Part shown: positions 33,299-44,800 of the stretch, one piece after another | Position numbering within the stretch: position 1 is the stretch's first letter | Layout of the letters: each line of letters opens with the position of its first letter | NCBI RefSeq assembly: GCF_010183535.1 | Contig: NC_071330.1 | Coordinates: 9,839,717 to 9,903,716, forward strand | Length of the DNA: 64,000 nt | DNA from: Caenorhabditis remanei | Taxonomy: Eukaryota > Nematoda > Chromadorea > Rhabditida > Rhabditidae | Direction of reading: 5' to 3' | Position numbers and translations under genes: made by a program | Notes under the pieces: generated by a model | Told to the model about the DNA's origin: nothing | Databases searched by the model: none | What the model saw: only the letters and a program-made list of their open reading frames with translations

Positions 33299-34238
33299 AT
33301 TTTCTATCTGACAGAATTTTTTTTTAAAGGAACCACTATCTTAAACGAAATTGAAGAAGAAGAAGAAAAACCGGAAGTTGCGAAGTGGTGCAGACCAGTG
33401 AGGAAATCGAAGTTGTGAACTGAGGCGTTGAAAGTTTAGATTTTTTGAAGCTTTTTCACGATTACCTTCTTCTTCAACGTAGAGAATGAAATTGTGCTGG
33501 AACCTAGTAAACAAATATTTCAATTTCTCAAATTGACACTTGTTACAAAGAAACCCAGTGTCATGCAATATGAATTTATTGGAAGAGGGAGCAAGAGGAA
33601 AAAAGACGTTTAAAAACTCTACATATTTTCCCATAGGGAAAAGAACAGGGAGATAGAGAGACGGATAGGATAATGGAACGCAAAAAGAAGCGCTGCAGTA
33701 TCTTCGTCTTTATGTCACAGACACCAGCAATAGGATAGAGCAACGGAGGATAGAAAGATAGAAAGCAACTGCGACAGCTTCACCAGCCACCAACTCCCTC
33801 TCTCCCTTTATTTCTCAGCGGCTCCGTGTATTTCGTGCAAGAGAAAGAAATGAGGATATTAGAGAGCTACTAGAGAGACAGGGTGAGATGTAAAGGGAAA
33901 GTAGGAGGACCGCTTTCTTCTCGTAGTATTTGCAATTATTTAAATAGAATACTTCCCGTATTGACGCACCTACATGTTAGAAACTACCTTGCTTTGTTTC
34001 TCTTCGTGCCCAAACCTAGCCGTCCTCCATGATTTTTAATAACACTTGAAATAGAAAAGCACCAAAAAACAGAAATACCCGGTATGGGAGAATACAATTA
34101 TGCTGACAAGAAACAAGTAGTGCAGAGCACTGGGGAGCAGGGAGGAGAATGTACTATATACACACAACTCTTCAATGAGTTTGAAAATGAATAATGGAAT
34201 TGAATCCAAAGCTTCTAAATAAATAAAAATTAGCTTGC
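33299..34238. other. Intergenic between hex-3 and the TMIE gene
   Basis: Likely promoter of the TMIE gene. It includes pyrimidine/purine-rich tracts (33640-33900). Minus-strand open frames at 33341-33634 and 34036-34248 have no supporting splice partners or recognisable content. Confidence 0.55.
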
Positions 34239-36368
34239 CTATCGACACTTCGCTGATACAGAACTCCGCGATATGGCTGATTCAACAAACGGTCGTTTTG
34301 GGAATTTTTTTGAAGTTGAGATTGTCTTGATTGTTGCACGTTTCTTGTTCAACCATTCCAAATCTTCTCCGAGGTAAGTGAATAAGAATTCGTCGATCAT
34401 ATCTTTGAAGAATATTTTTTCCATTTCAAATCTCAAATCTTCGGCGATACGCTCCAGTGGAGCGGCGTGCATTTCTATCATCTGTTCGATTTTCTGAAAT
34501 TAAGACAGGAATTAATCTCTCCAGATCTCTGACAAAGACAAATAAAAACCCACATCTATATACCAATGACTGGAAACTGAATATTCATCAGAAACTCTTG
34601 ATAACCATCCATTCAGTTCGTAGTCATCTTGTCGGTATGTTCGGAGTTGCATTTGTTTTTGATACATATCGTTCACAAGTTCGTAGATACGACTTCCAGG
34701 AAAGCGGCATCCGGAAGCAGTAAAACCAAGATCAAGGGGAGGAGAACATTGTAAAAGTTCTGCAGTAACTGGGTGGTTGCTGAGCAATGGACGACCTTCG
34801 AGTATAGTTTCCATACTGATTGCGAGAGTTGGGAGAGCCACTGGGATAGTTTCCGAGAGAACAGCAAAATGATCATATCTCGACCAACCGGTCATAATGA
34901 GACCCTGAAAGAATACCGATAAATATTAACTTGAAAAAAAAAGCAAATTATCACTTCAAAGACATTAAAATCTTGATAAGCCATTGTGTATTGTTTTATC
35001 CATGATTCGTGGTTCTTCACATAATGATTAGCATTAGTTGAGTATCTTGCTGGACCATCCGCTCCTTTCCACGCAGAGCTTCCCCAAACACTTCCGAAAT
35101 TTCTTAGCATCATCCATGTAGACCTTGGGAGATAAACATCGAGGTCCTCGGCATAGTTCCAAAGAACCGGTTGTATGAGTTCTGTCAGCTTGTAATCTTC
35201 AATGTCTGATTCCATTGCACTGATCAGCATATCATGCCATGCGAGAACTTGTGTATCCGAATATGTGTCCTTCACAAACTCAGCCGTTCTTGCAATATGC
35301 CAAAGCATCAGACGCTCTTTAGAATATTCTTTTTGAATTTGGGTGACACTGGCATTGCATATACCAATCTGTAATAAAATAGGATGTTTGAAACCGTGTT
35401 TGAAATATCTTACTTGGAAAGCTTCATCTGCTCCTATATGGAAGAAAGGCATTCCATACTTTTTATGTACTTCGGCTACTTCTTCAATCATTTCCTTGAG
35501 CAAGTCCCACGCATCATCATCCGAGAAGCAAATGACTTGAGGGAATCTAGCATCTTCCCTCAAATGAGAAAATTGTTCCAACTTCAGAATCCACTCTAGA
35601 TGTCCCATTGTTTGAACAAGCGGAATAATATGCAGGCGATGTTTTTGAGCTTCTTTCAATATCGTCTCCACGGTTTCCATACTATATGCGTTTTTATTAA
35701 CTGCGCCAGCGAGTCGTCCTTTAAATGGAAACATGTCTTCCCATTCCAGAAGTATTCCAGTGGCTTGTATTCTATTGAAAAAAGCAAAAAGTTCAGTGAA
35801 ATACTGAGGTTTGTATGGGGCTCCTTTCAGATCTAAATGAACTATTCGGCGTTGTGGTATTAATTTTCCATCTGGCGTCAGCTTCGGATACTTTTCTCCA
35901 TTAATAATGATATTTTGAGCTGGCTTTGTTGTTTTCTGTTCAGTTGTGAGTTTCCTGGTTGACAATTTCGCATTACTAGTCGGATTATGAACATCTAAAT
36001 TCAAGCGTTCATCTACTTCTTCTTGTTTGAGATTTGGTGGTTCTAGGTTTAGTGGTATCCGTGGATCTGCGGCTCGATCTATAGAGTGAACTGGTTGGAT
36101 CGGCTGTAAAATGTAAACCTTTTCCTTTTTGCTGCTGACAAAATTCGTTAATGGTTAGTCAAAAATCCTTTGCAGATAAAAAAGGTTTTGCTGATATGCT
36201 CAACATAAATAGTTTTCTAAAACAACTTACTTCTGGAACAAATCTTGCGTGGGTTGCTGTACCTTTGAACTGAGATGTAGCGAATAGAAATATTATAGTG
36301 ACTATGCAAAGATACGTGAGGCGAACCCATACCGATCGCGAACGTCGGCCGAAAAATCCTCGAAACAT
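34239..36368 (-). CDS. hex-3: GH20 beta-hexosaminidase, HEXD-type
   Basis: Glycoside hydrolase family 20, removing terminal N-acetylhexosamine. The N-terminus (MFRGFFGRRSRSVWVRLTYL and CIVTIIFLFATSQF) is a type II signal anchor, placing the enzyme in the secretory pathway. The catalytic barrel starts near 35850 (RRIVHLDLKGAPYKPQYFTE) and includes GILLEWEDMFPF and IIPLVQTMGHLEWILK. The catalytic Asp-Glu pair is in FFHIGADEAFQ (about 35420-35450), and later motifs are LAWHDML and GVWGSSAWKGADGP-like WGSSAWKGA. Later exons carry GLIMTGWSRYDHFAVLSETI and a helical C-terminus ending SVSAKCR at 34239. The penultimate exon ends YID|GTGGGT and joins in phase to KIEQMIEMHAAPLERI. The chromosomal position beside TMIE/oxi-1/cey-4 orthologues supports hex-3 rather than another worm hex gene. 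Confidence 0.9.
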
Positions 36369-36933
36369 TGGTCGTTATTCAGCTCGATTGAGTCGCATAA
36401 AACCTGAAAGAAAAAACAATACATTTTCGAGGCAAATACTAATTATAACACGTCATCAGTGAAAGACAGTGACGTGTTTTCAATAGAAAAAAAGATAGTT
36501 TTTCGAGACTGTTCGGCGAGTCAAAACATGCTTAGTTGGCGGGAACAGTGCTCATTCTTTTTAACTAACTGTGAAACAAATGTAGTTTTAGTGTTTTTCT
36601 TTAATGCAATCACTGTTTTTTAAACGTTTAATGAAGTCTATTGCTAACAGTCCACTTAAAGAAGATTTTGTTAGTTCAAAAATTTTGTTGGGGCTATTCA
36701 GGCCCTGAAAAACTTTTCCCTACTGCCTCCTGCATTCATTTACCGAACAAACGGTTTTTCCTGAGTAATGAATCGAGGGAAAAACTTTTTTCGGACATGA
36801 ATACCACCATTATTGTGTTTATAAATTCGACAATGATTCGGCTAGCGGTTACGAATTCCTGTTTTACTTCTTATGAAACTCCCAGTCTATAGACTAAAAT
36901 TTTTAAGGAAAAAAGGTTTGCGCATTATTTGAT
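36369..36933. other. Bidirectional promoter of hex-3 and the PDE12-like gene
   Basis: The two genes are head-to-head with 565 bp between start codons. About 120 bp of this gap (36690-36810) is a hairpin MITE, so the remaining shared promoter sequence is short. Confidence 0.6.
36690..36810. repeat. Long hairpin MITE, copy 5 (shared promoter)
   Basis: The left end is GGGGCTATTCAGGCCCTGAA and the right end is TTCGGACATGAATACCACCA. The internal arms TTTTCCCTACTGCC... / ...CGAGGGAAAAAC and the core ATTCATTTACCGAACAAACG match the copies at 16.7 and 18.6 kb. It is non-coding and sits between divergent genes. Confidence 0.8.
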
Positions 36934-39264
36934 ATGTCGGCTGACACATTGCTCGTGCACTCCTTGGTGTATTCCGCGAGGACGAGTAGAAAAGAAGCTG
37001 ATGACAAAATTTTCTAGTCAAGCTTTGTCAGTCTTGATGAAATATTAAGTAAGTATTGTTCCTGAATGCTAAAATATTTAGCTGGTCTTTTTAAAGGCCT
37101 GCTAAAAAGACAACCAGCAAACCAAGTACCAACTATATCCTGGAAAGATATTCTGAAAGTAAGCTAATTTTTTGGTTTGAATGTCAATGACAATGCATTG
37201 CAATGGGTTTCATTCAGGAAGAAAGCGTTCCACGTCCACAAAGTAAACGCAGAACAATGCTGTTGCCATCCAATCGTGTTCTATTATGGAAAACGGAAGA
37301 TCCTCTCAAAGAGAAAGACAAGAAGAAACAATCCCAGACCGGACTGAACATGATGTTTAAATTTACCTACGATGATATTCCTTATATTGTGAAGACGCAA
37401 AAAGCGTTTGAACTCCCGTTGTCCGTTGCTCTCTCAAAGGCTTGTGCTGAATATATTTACCCAGTTAATTCAAAAATTATTTTCCAGATATCTGTCCTCA
37501 TGAAAAAGAAAGTGTTTAAAGACAAAGCAGATACTTCTGAAAATGGGATATCAATTAAATTAGATTCGCAATCTGAGATCGATGATACCGCATCTATCAG
37601 TACACTAGCAGACAACTTAGAAATTGAAACATTGCTTATTAATGAGGCTGAATTCCGAATTGTCCGAAACGGAATTCCGATCAGTTCAGTTACTTTGGCT
37701 TTAACACCAATTGCAAACCAATATTGCATGCCAACAATAGTTTTCAACAAGAAAAAATCCGTCCAATCGCATTGGTTTGTGAAAACAGAAAAGCAAAAGG
37801 AGAGTTCGGAAAAGATAGCGCCCACAAAAAAAGACGTCGACTCATTATATCTATCTTTTTCAAACGAGGAGAGACGAGAGTACAGTTTGGAAGGATATTC
37901 CTTCAAACACAAAGGCGAGTATTTTTCCCCAGATCCTACTGATTCCGGCCGATTAGTGGCCGTTGTCGTGGACACTGGAGTTGATAATCCTGTGTAGTAA
38001 GTTTAAAATAATCAAACTCATCGAAGCACGAAATTTTTCAGTGCAGCAATCAGTTCGAGGCCTATCAATGAACCACTAGAAGATGTTATCACAGATGACC
38101 AGGTCAAATGGTGTAGAGTGAACAAGTTGAATAAAGACAAAGATGTGTGAGTTCTAAAAATGAGATAACTTCGATTCAACCTGATTTTCTTAGGGTTCGC
38201 ATAATGTGCTACAACATTCTAGCTGATTTATATCTGAATCTGAATTTGGAACAAAATGAGCTCTTCTTCAACTACTGCCCGAAAGCAAATCAGCGAGTAT
38301 TTTATAGAACTCCTATTTTTTTGAAGCAAATGAAAGACTTCATCGACTCAAAAGTTTCTATCTTCTTCCTCCAGGAAGTTGATTTGCGACGTCACGAAAA
38401 TTATATCGATCCGTTCTTAAAAACTCTGAACTATTCAAGTGAAATATCCAAGAAGGGCGGACAAATCAGTGAAGGCGTTGCTGTGGTTTTCGACCAGACA
38501 AGATATCGAACAATTTATTCGGACTCGTTTTTATTGGCGGATCTAGTAGAAAAAGAGGAAGTCAATTCGGATATCCGTAGAATTTTGGAAAGTTCAGCTG
38601 AATCGGAAACACGATTTAAAACAAGACCTACAATTATTCAAATCGTAATGCTCGAAGATGTCGAAACTGGGGTGATATTAGTGTGCGGTAACACTCATCT
38701 TCATCATAACCCTAAAGATGAACATATAAAAGTACTTCAAGCACTGACTTGTGTCCGAAAACTGATGAAGATGTTTAATGAAAAGAAAGAGTCAGAACCA
38801 GAAAGGAAATGTCGCCTAATATTTGGTGGAGATTTTAACAGCACTCCGGATGGCGCTGTTTTCCAGATGATGTCCAACGTAAGTAATTGTGTTTAGCTGT
38901 CCATATTGCTAAATCTTTGTAGAGATTCCTTCCGAATGATCATAAAGTATGGGAATGTGATGAAAAAATTGACGCCGAAGACATACTTATCGAGAAGAAA
39001 ATGAGTTGTCTAACCGGAACTCCCGAATACACGAACTACACCGCGTCCAGTCAAAAAGAAGGATTCGTTGGATGTCTTGATTATATCTGGGGAATTGGTT
39101 AGAACGATTATTTTATGGTTATTACCATTTTATGTTTTTCAGATGTCGAGTCTATACGAATATGCCCATCACCAGATCACAAAAAAGTCATCAAGTACAC
39201 AGCTCTCCCCTCTCGAATCTCACCTTCCGATCATCTACCCATTATCTGTGATATCAAGTTGTGA
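36934..39264 (+). CDS. PDE12-type 2',5'-phosphodiesterase / poly(A) exonuclease
   Basis: Endonuclease/exonuclease/phosphatase family. Human PDE12 degrades 2-5A and mitochondrial poly(A). Proposed exons 1-4 are 36934-36966 (MSADTLLVHSL), 37018-37048, 37082-37158 and 37218-37996, all phase-consistent. Exon 1 depends on a 51-nt intron. The N-terminal half has a beta-rich PDE12 domain (WKTEDPLK...DDIPYIV...AEYIYPVNSK). The catalytic domain begins RVRIMCYNILADLYL and carries FFLQEVDLRRH, CGNTHLHHNP, IFGGDFNSTPDGAVF, GCLDYIWG and SPSDHLPIICDI. All metal and catalytic residues expected of the family (N, E, D/N, H) are present. The gene ends at IKL, 39264. Whether the N-terminus is a mitochondrial presequence is unclear because it is short and weakly basic. 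Confidence 0.9.
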
Positions 39265-39614
39265 TATATCTCCGTTGAATCCTTTCACCCCGGTTTATTT
39301 TCATTACTTGAAAACTTTCCGAGTAGCTGTTTTCTGTGTTTATTTTTCAATTTTTATTTCCACCGATTCATCAGAAGGCAATATTAGGGTCGAATAGCAA
39401 TACAGTTGAAGATCTTGAAGACGAGAAATATGAAAGTAAAAAAGAAACACAAGTTGTGGAAATTATGCAAAACGGTGAGGCAGGACACAAAAGAAACAAA
39501 ATACAAACGGTACGACACTGGAGCTGCTATAATTTTAACCGGGAATTAGAATTTAGCTAAGGTGGGAGAAAACTGAAATAGTGGTTTCCGACAGCAAACT
39601 GTTAGGATGTTGAT
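39265..39614. other. Convergent 3' intergenic region
   Basis: Lies between the PDE12-like and SBSPON-like genes. An open stretch at about 39372-39557 has coding-like, charged composition (NTVEDLEDEKYESKKETQVV) but no clear donor partner. It could be an alternative last exon or a decayed exon. Confidence 0.4.
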
Positions 39615-41555
39615 CTAAACAAGTAAGAACGGATGATTATCTGGATATTTATTTTGACATTGACAATGCTCTGTTCTATTGATCCTCGTCCAAATTCCAT
39701 TACATGACTGAGGACCGATCAATTTCCAGAATCCTTGATCTCCATCTTCTAAATCAGAAGCACATCTCCCATTATTTCTGTGATAGGTCGCTTCTGGTTG
39801 ACATTCAGCACACATAACACTTCCTTCGGCTAACCCTTTATTCAGAAGGCGTGAAACACAATTACGATTGACCCATTCAATCGAATAGTGAACACAATAA
39901 CTGAAATTAGAATTTTATTAAATTATCCAAGATACTCAACTCACAAAGACGCCTTTTTCACTTTTTCCGCAATTTTCGGAAGATCCCAGTAGATATTATT
40001 TCTTCCAAACTTTGAACGTGTCTGATTGTATTTGTAATCCAAAATTAAAGCAACTGTTGTTAAATCTGGAAATAGTTGATGGTGTCATTCGGAGATAATT
40101 GTAACCGAAACTACAGTAGTTCTTGAGTACACAGATTGATCTCAGAACTATGAAAACAAACAGTTCGAAACAATCACTAAGAGCTTCCGTTATGAAACAG
40201 CCAGCAATTTTCATATTTGGTTTTTGTAGGACTACGGTATTCGAGCATAACTAACCATCCAATGCAGATTTCTTTGGTCTACACTCGACAAAACAAGTCT
40301 TCATTTCCTTTAATGGCTCACAAGCTGCTCCTCCCCGTTCAGCATTTTGTATGACGTGTCTCAATCTTTTTTGTGTCCCAATTCCACATATGCCATTATC
40401 AGCAGAGCATTTTGTCCATTGATCCCAATCAGTTAGTACACAGTCTCTCGCTGAAAATCCCTTTTTGAAATCTCTAATTTTTGAGCAGATGATACTTACG
40501 TGGACATACAAATGTATAATCAGAACAACAGTCTCCTAATGCAACACAGTGTTCATCACAATAACATTCACTGATCGAACTTTCCAAATAATATAAATTA
40601 TTGGCTGATTGAACACGATTCTCTTCGTAAAGAAGAGGAGTTGAAGTAACTTTTAATGGCATATATTTCGAGAGAAGTGAGTATCTGAAATTTGGATTTA
40701 ACTCACTTTCAGAAAATACCAAGAACATTATTTCTATGGACAAAAGACAATGTTATAAAAAGAGAAGAGTCACTTCAAACAACATGAAGGAAACCGTTTT
40801 TAAAGAAATTCTTTCGGATGTGTCAATGACAATGCTGAATTATTAATCATTTTGTTAAAAACAGAAAATCAAACCGTATTAATAGATGCTTTGGCTTCTC
40901 GCTATACCGCGTTATCTCTTCTGGAGGAGTCCTTTGATCTCTTTTTTGTCCGAAAATTAAAGTTTTCAATTTTGGAGCAGGAGTTGTCAATGGAATCTCT
41001 TTTACTGACTCTGGTTCACCATCTCCACTTCCAAGACCTTAACAAAAAGAGGGTCTCTAACTGAACTATTCTCCCAACAAACCGTATTTTTGATAAACTT
41101 TATCCACTCCAGATCCTTCCATTTCTATTATATCTGGGAGTACCAATTTTCCAATTTTCTCATCGCTTTCTCCATCGAAAACCTGAAATTACGAGATTTT
41201 ATATTTTTTCGCTTCTCAGAAAAAAACTGACATCTGGAAAAATGAAATCGTATCCATCACCAGAAGACTCATAATGCGGTGAATAGTATTCTTTTTCAAC
41301 TCTTATTGGGCGTTGATGGAATGTTTGTGCTTCTTCATTATGTATTGTACTGACGGTTGGAAGATGAGATATTCCATCATCGACTCCCTAAAAGAAGACA
41401 TACATGGAGGTTAGAAACAGTTTTTAATTTCAATTTTTATAACTCACTTTGCACGTATTATTTCTTCCGGAACAACACAATCTCCTCTGATAACATCCAG
41501 CACGGCAAGAGTACGGTATGGCAAAAAGAAGTGAAAGAAAAAGAAATTGGCGCAT
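39615..41555 (-). CDS. SBSPON-like secreted protein (somatomedin B + thrombospondin type 1)
   Basis: Probable extracellular-matrix protein. The start at 41555 encodes a signal peptide (MRQFLFLSLLFAIPYSCRA), then GCYQRRLCCSGRNNTCK, the first half of a somatomedin-B domain. Two or three exons of acidic/charged insert follow (GVDDGISHLPTVSTIHNEEA at about 41390; VFDGESDEKIGKLVLPD at about 41180). The domain then resumes in the exon at about 40734-40501 with SISECYCDEHCVALGDCCSD. A thrombospondin type 1 repeat (40451-40262) reads RDCVLTDWDQWTKCS...GTQKRLRHV. The C-terminal module includes YCVHYSIEWVNRNC, MCAECQPEATYHRNNGRC, GFWKLIGPQSCNGIW and EHCQC, which parallel human SBSPON cysteine for cysteine. 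The link across the intron at about 41080-40735 is inferred from phase (TAC G | AA ATA). Confidence 0.85.
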
Positions 41556-41859
41556 CACCAGAGCATCTGAAAATACAAATAAATGTTTGGAACGTATCGA
41601 GAAACAGTGGAAAAAGAGGGAACGGAAAAAGTGCTGATGGCATCAAAAAACATTTTAATCTGATGTGACACTTGAACCGGATAAGTCAACAATTTATGAT
41701 GTCTCTCGTTTCTGGAAAAGGTGAAATGGTTACACTGGAAGTTATCAAAGTTTTTAGAAATGAATCCGATTAAAACAATGTTTTTGTCACTGGTTTTCAC
41801 TATTAATGAGCTTAAAACACGTCTAACACGGGAGTGGTTGTGGACAATTTATGCTGGTT

Positions 41860-41860
<1 letters not shown>

Positions 41861-41893
<33 letters not shown>
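41861..41893. repeat. (GA)n microsatellite
   Basis: An uninterrupted GA run of about 16 units read directly from the sequence, just upstream of the SBSPON-like gene on its 5' side. Confidence 0.95.
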
Positions 41894-41896
<3 letters not shown>

Positions 41897-44800
41897 AGGT
41901 CATTTTCTGAATGAAAACTGGAATTTCGGATGAGTTTTTCAAAACTTCGGGTATCATTTACGAAAATATTTGAAAATAACTATATTTCGATTAGAAAGCG
42001 AGTGACAGATTAAGGTTTGAAATCTCGATTGAAATGTTTATTTATATATATTTAGTCAAAACTATAACACATGAGGAAACTTCTTGAGAAGTGATACATC
42101 TGGTGGTTTCATATACAAATTCGCTTTCCTTGCAGACACTTTATAATTTAGAATAAAAGTTCATAAAACTATTTGGAATGTGACATGATAATTATAACCT
42201 TTTCTTCTTTTCCAACCTGTCAAACTACTCAATTTTTATTTGAGAAACGGGAAAGTAAGTAGTAAAAAATACAAGTTTTAATAACTTTTTCGAAAAGAAT
42301 TATGACTTCCATTTCTAGATGAAGAATACAGTATTCTGAACCAAAACTCCTTTCTGTGAGTGAAAAACTGAAGAATCGAAAACTAAAGTTTCCAGAAAAT
42401 TTCTGTCCAATTTGCTTATTTGTTTGCCATATCGGAAGGCTGTCGGGAGGCCATAAAATGCAGGAATTGCAATCCAATATATAATTATTACCCCTCTCCA
42501 TTTCATTTTAACTGATAAACCACCGTTTTAATGACAAATTTTGAAAATGAAAGAAACTGACCACCCTTTTTCTCAAAGAAAAGAAAAAGGAAAAGGAAAA
42601 AAGTTGGAAAACAGGAAGAAAAAATGAAATGGAAGTTTTGGACGGTACGTACCGGAAAGCTTCGAAGCGTGAGAGTCGGCTATTTGCATGAAAAAGGAAA
42701 AAAGAAGAAGGTAGGAAAACGATGGGCTATGAAAACTTGGAAAGTTCAAACAGTTTTTGAGTGGGCGGGAAGGTTGACGCACGACTTTCATATGAATTTT
42801 CAAGGCAAGTCATTCAGAAAAAAGGCGGACCCGAACAAGAAACTGCATTTGATTTAGAACCACTTCCTATTGAGTGTTCTGGGAACGCCTTGTTCAAATC
42901 AAAAGATATCTGAAAGTTACGAAAAGATTCCGTCAATTCTAGTGGTTGATAGTTCGGGTAATCCATTGAAAGTCACCTTTCAAGCAGCAGAAAACCGTAT
43001 TAGGGGCGTATAGTATAAATACAGTTTTAAAACTCTTATAAGTTATGTTCTTACAATTTTAGAACTTGAGAACAAATGTATACCTAGGTTCACATCGATC
43101 CTTAAAAATTCTTAGAACTCACCAAATATCATCGTACTTCGTCTATCCAATTCAACAGCAGAACTTTAGATATCCTAGCAGGAAAGTACTATTAGATTCT
43201 AGATTCTTTCATGATTCGTTTCCCTATGACCCCTCCCTCCCACCGCCAATTTTTTTCTGATAAGCGTCCGTTTAATTCATCGCTTACTGTCTAAATCTCT
43301 CCGACCTATTCAATATTTTCTCTCAAAGTATCAACAGCTATATGAGCAGTTGTTTTAAGGATTCGGAAAAAAAATCTGGAACGAAAGAAAAAACTAAAAA
43401 AAATAAATGGGTTCAAAGGAGAAGATGTGTCATACTATACATTGGTGTTACATCAAAAAGAAGAAGAGGATAAAGTAAAGTTTTGGATTCCATTCGTTGC
43501 TTTTTTCCAACAAAAGCGAATACTTCTGTTGATTTGTTGTTGTTGGTTGAAAACAGATTCCAAACGAAAAACTTATTTATTTGTTTGCCTGTTTTTTCCT
43601 TTCTCGGAGACCAAAATTCCGAATCTAAAAAAAGAGAAAGAAAGTCACAGGAACTGATAGAAACAATATAGATTTTGATGGATTGAAAGAACTCCTTTCG
43701 GGTGGAAAAAAGCATAAGAGGTCACGATCCTTCATTTGTTTTCAGATAACAATCTATTTCAGTTACGTAATAATGTCTTATCGAATGGATTCATTTGATA
43801 TATTACCTGCCGAAGAGACAGTGAGACTATGGGCGGAGAAATCGGAGAGTCACTGTAACGGTTTAATCAACATAAACATCTAACCGATTCGAAACTTGAA
43901 ATTTAGAATGATTCGAAATGAATCAAAGAAACGGAAGAAACGTATCCGATGGAACACAAACATGCACACACACAAACGCATTCGATATCTGAATAATTCA
44001 GCGAGTCCTTCTTCTTTCTCTTCTTCTAATTTGGTAGAAGAAGAGAGGATACCGAAAGAAAGTAATCTCAAAAGGAAATGGTGATGACAAGTGGTCAGTG
44101 GTCACATAAATAATAGTGAGTACAGCTGTCAATTGGTACCAGCGATGTGAGGAAGAAGAGAAGTTTCATCGTTTTTAGGGTCAGACACACAACTTTTTGT
44201 ACGAGATTTTGGATTCGACCAGTGGCACCTGCGACTACATTTTTGGAGAACTTTGAACCAGGTGTTCGCGTCGTTTTTTGAGTAAAAAAGAATTATATCT
44301 AGGTTGGGACGAATGGAAAGGATATTGAAAGTGGATAGTGAGCTCATGAAAAAGGAAAGAAGAACTCTGGGTTATGATACAGTATTGTTTTATCAGTTTT
44401 GGCTAAAAGTTTTAGCTAAAATTTTAGTTTCTTGATATCATTTAGAAAAGTGAAATCTTAATGGAGGCATTCAGAAAGTTTGTTTTAACGGTTGTTCTTT
44501 CTGAATTATTCACTTTCGAATTGCTGAAAGCTAGCGAATATTGGCATTTTCCCAGAATGAAATTACTCAGTCACTAGCGTATCGTAACCAAGTTTGAATT
44601 AGAAGAAGACTTGAGACTTCAAGTTGATATTCTCTTCGTTACCATCCAACTTTCTACCTTTGTTTGAAAATATAAATGAATTCAAAAAGTCCTTTAAAAG
44701 ACTGATCCTATCTAAAGACACGGAAACAAGAACAAAGAGAATTAATCTTTAAGAAGAGTTGGATAGGATTCCTTCATTTTGTTCAATATTACACAGAAAA

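Noticed and set aside
42624..42857. 77-codon Lys/Trp-rich plus-strand frame
   Set aside because: Low complexity, opposite frame equally open, and no family resemblance.
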